In this document: piece by piece, positions 4,003-5,030 of the stretch
How positions within the stretch are numbered: position 1 is the stretch's first letter
Layout of the letters: the number at the start of each line of letters is the position of its first letter
Source of the DNA: Spirochaetaceae bacterium
GTDB taxonomy: Bacteria; Spirochaetota; Spirochaetia; Treponematales; Breznakiellaceae
NCBI GenBank assembly: GCA_031265025.1
Contig: JAISDF010000008.1
Span: 1-5,030, forward strand
Direction of reading: 5' to 3'
DNA: 5,030 nt
Made by a program: the position numbers and the translations under genes
The notes under the pieces: model-generated
What the model saw: the letters and a program-made list of their open reading frames with translations, nothing else
Databases searched by the model: none
Told to the model about the DNA's origin: nothing

Positions 4003-5030
4003 TCGGGAAAGCCCAGCTCCCGGTGTAAGGCGTCAAGGCGCTGCCGCTGTTCCAGAAAGCCGCCGCCGGCGATGATGAGCCTGACTGTTTCCTCGTACCG
4101 GCCGCGCTGTTCACGGGGTAGGGAGAGCAAGTGGCGGCGTATCCTCACGTCTTTTTCAGACGCGCCCCGTTCAAGGCCGCACGAGGGGCACTCGGCGTCC
4201 CCGGCGTCATGGGAAGCCCCGCACGCGGGGCATCGTTCCTGGACAGGCTCGGGCGGCGGCTTACGGGAAGCCTTAAAGAGTTCGGCCAGGTCGGGGGCGA
4301 AAAAGAGGGTAAGAAACAGGGCCCTGAGGTCGTCGGGCTTTTTCTTCCTGGTTATGCCGAGGATAAAGGCGGCGTAGGAGAGGTCAAGCTGGTTTTCGGT
4401 CATGTAGGAAGCGGCCTTTTGGTACACCCGGTCCTGGAAAACCAGTTCCGCCCCGGCTCCGTCAAAGGCCGCCTTTATGTCCTTGGGGAGATATGCTGCT
4501 GCTGCTGCGGTATTAGGGACTTTAATATTATCCCCGCAGTTTTTTGCACCACCGGGAGGTGCAATTTTTTGCACCACTAGATTTTTAGTACTGCAAATTT
4601 TTGCACCACTAGATGTAGTGTCGTTTCCGCCTTCCGGGAGGGGTTTTGTACCTGTGCGGTCTGTCGCGCTGTCCGGTGGTGCAATTTTTTGCACCACTAG
4701 CTGTTGAGTGTTGTTTTCCCCTTCCGGCCCGCCAGGAGGCGGTTCGGACAGCGGCAGTTTCTCCACGACCTTGGCGATGGGAAGGGGCAGCGTAATGCGC
4801 CGCTCCTTAATCTTTTTTGAGTTCCCGTAGTATTCATAGGAAATGACGATGTGCCCGGCGTTATGAAGGGCGGCGATCCAGTAGTTGATAGTCCGCTCGG
4901 AGACGCCGTAGAGCGTGACGAACCGGGCGTTTGAGGTCCAGCAGTAGCCCCGCTGGTTGGTCCGGGCCGAAATCTCGCCGTAGAGGATTTTGGCGCCCTG
5001 GGGCAGGGAGGAGTCATAGCGGACCGATGC
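3999..5030 (-). CDS. Winged-helix replication-initiator-like protein with C-terminal zinc ribbon (N-terminus cut by window edge)
   Basis: The frame enters from the right edge with no stop and gives 343 residues. Residues 1-80 form a winged helix-turn-helix of the kind found in replication proteins of Firmicutes phages and plasmids. They read 'RYDSSLPQGAKILYGEI' (4-20), then 'GYCWTSNARFVTLYGVSERT' (28-47) with the recognition helix about 43-55, then 'AGHIVISYEYYG' as the wing. A low-complexity linker (about 90-180) contains 'LVVQKIAPP' twice (111-119, 151-159) and the related 'GAKIC' and 'GAKNC'; these encode the DNA repeats listed separately. A five-alanine run (175-179) follows. A helical domain (about 185-255) leads to a zinc ribbon with C267, C270, C281 and C284 (CPAC ... 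CPSC) and a charged helical tail. The TGA overlaps the next start as ATGA. The role as initiator is inferred from fold, neighbours and in-gene repeats; a transcription regulator is the alternative. Confidence 0.8.
   Translation of the reverse strand, partial: ASVRYDSSLPQGAKILYGEISARTNQRGYCWTSNARFVTLYGVSERTINYWIAALHNAGHIVISYEYYGNSKKIKERRITLPLPIAKVVEKLPLSEPPPGGPEGENNTQQLVVQKIAPPDSATDRTGTKPLPEGGNDTTSSGAKICSTKNLVVQKIAPPGGAKNCGDNIKVPNTAAAAAYLPKDIKAAFDGAGAELVFQDRVYQKAASYMTENQLDLSYAAFILGITRKKKPDDLRALFLTLFFAPDLAELFKASRKPPPEPVQERCPACGASHDAGDAECPSCGLERGASEKDVRIRRHLLSLPREQRGRYEETVRLIIAGGGFLEQRQRLDALHRELGFPE
4511..4534. other. AT-rich patch beside the repeats; possible DNA-unwinding element
   Basis: A short AT-rich stretch containing TTTAATATTA (4521-4530) in otherwise GC-rich coding DNA, directly next to repeat copy 4. 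Origins often place an easily melted AT-rich segment next to initiator sites. It is short and also codes for 'DNIKVPNT', so the origin role is only an inference. Confidence 0.35.
4536..4552 (-). repeat. Iteron copy 4, most diverged
   Basis: GTGGTGCAAAAAACTGC without the CTA flank, only 25 bases from copy 3. It is translated as GGAKNC, in the same phase as copy 2. It borders the AT-rich patch at 4511-4534. Confidence 0.65.
4558..4580 (-). repeat. Iteron copy 3 with 7-bp perfect dyad
   Basis: CTA plus the repeat word. The dyad GGTGCAA (4558-4564) and TTGCACC (4569-4575) surrounds four T's. It shares the same 23 bases as the corresponding part of copy 1 and the same translation, LVVQKIAP. Confidence 0.75.
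4592..4612 (-). repeat. Iteron copy 2, read in the other codon phase
   Basis: CTA plus the repeat word with the variant ending ATTTGC. A shorter dyad, TGCAAA-TT-TTTGCA, spans 4592-4605, and an overlapping dyad CACTA-GATG-TAGTG spans 4607-4620. It is translated as SGAKIC, one base out of phase with copies 1 and 3. Confidence 0.7.
4676..4700 (-). repeat. Iteron copy 1 with 9-bp perfect dyad
   Basis: Direct-repeat copy with 5' flank CTA. It contains a perfect inverted repeat: GTGGTGCAA (4676-4684) and TTGCACCAC (4689-4697) around four T's. Read as codons it gives LVVQKIAPP. It is separated from the other three copies by 88 bases. Confidence 0.75.

Larger units (their letters stand above)
4536..4700 (-). 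repeat. Iteron-like array of four direct repeats inside the initiator gene; candidate replication origin
   Basis: Read on the minus strand, the word GTGGTGCAAAAA[A/T][C/T]TGC occurs four times, with 5' ends at 4697, 4609, 4577 and 4552 (spacings 88, 32 and 25 bases). Three copies are preceded by CTA. All point the same way. The first 12 bases are identical in all four. Copies 1 and 3 (5' ends 4697 and 4577) are translated as VVQKIA; copies 2 and 4 are translated in a shifted phase as GAKIC or GAKNC. The same DNA word is therefore kept in two codon phases, pointing to selection on DNA rather than protein. Origins with initiator-binding repeats inside the initiator gene are known, e.g. in the phage lambda O gene. 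Function here is inferred. Confidence 0.7.

Noticed and set aside
4494..4509. GCT/GCA trinucleotide run as a regulatory or phase-variable repeat
   Set aside because: It is a short in-frame run encoding five alanines. Length changes would not shift the frame, and it is ordinary linker low complexity.
4676..4697. Dyad with T-rich centre as a transcription terminator
   Set aside because: It lies inside a coding gene, the T's are in the loop rather than after the stem, and related copies recur nearby. A protein-binding repeat fits better.
3999..4766. GTG at 4766 as the start of the initiator-like gene
   Set aside because: The frame is open upstream to the window edge and encodes a clear winged helix-turn-helix there, so this GTG is an internal valine codon.

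Overview
The window is a tightly packed, one-directional gene cluster. All genes supported here lie on the minus strand, so the direction of transcription runs from position 5030 down to position 1. In that order they are: a DNA-binding, replication-initiator-like protein cut by the right edge; a 141-residue protein I do not recognise; a type IA topoisomerase (topoisomerase III, TopB-like) whose last domain is interrupted by an in-frame TAA; a single-stranded DNA-binding protein; a Dam-type (class D12) DNA adenine methyltransferase; and a small cysteine-rich, probably zinc-binding protein cut by the left edge. There are no intergenic gaps if the topoisomerase reading frame is followed through its internal TAA. 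The junctions are then ATGA, a 17-base overlap, ATGA, ATGA and GTGA, which is what a translationally coupled operon looks like. I see no promoter, terminator, tRNA, CRISPR or transposase. The promoter is presumably beyond the right edge.

The gene set (initiator, SSB, topoisomerase, adenine methylase and small zinc protein) is typical of the replication/DNA-metabolism module of a prophage, plasmid or integrative element, rather than of a chromosomal housekeeping region. The sequence looks moderately GC-rich by eye, with good Shine-Dalgarno sequences (GGAGG/AGGAG), so the host is a bacterium. The winged-helix and methylase proteins look like those of Firmicutes mobile elements. The SSB, with its 'VSFFDIETW' and 'GRLKQSRW' stretches, reminds me of treponeme SSBs. 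I cannot settle the host.

Two observations stand out. First, the initiator-like gene carries four copies of a 17-base word, GTGGTGCAAAAA[A/T][C/T]TGC, two of them centred on long perfect dyads, next to an AT-rich patch. Two copies are read in one codon phase (as VVQKIA) and two in another (as GAKIC/GAKNC). The conservation is therefore at DNA level, as expected for initiator-binding iterons of an origin embedded in its own initiator gene. Second, the topoisomerase frame stays open for 70 codons after its TAA, completes a four-cysteine zinc ribbon and the usual topoisomerase C-terminal domain, and ends in an ATGA overlap with ssb. The TAA is thus a nonsense mutation, a sequencing error, or a codon that is read through or reassigned. 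Every other stop visible in the window is TGA.

A plausible joint picture, as inference: the initiator recognises the repeats inside its own gene and opens the adjacent AT-rich DNA, SSB coats the exposed strands, the topoisomerase resolves single-strand-linked intermediates, and the methylase marks the element's DNA.
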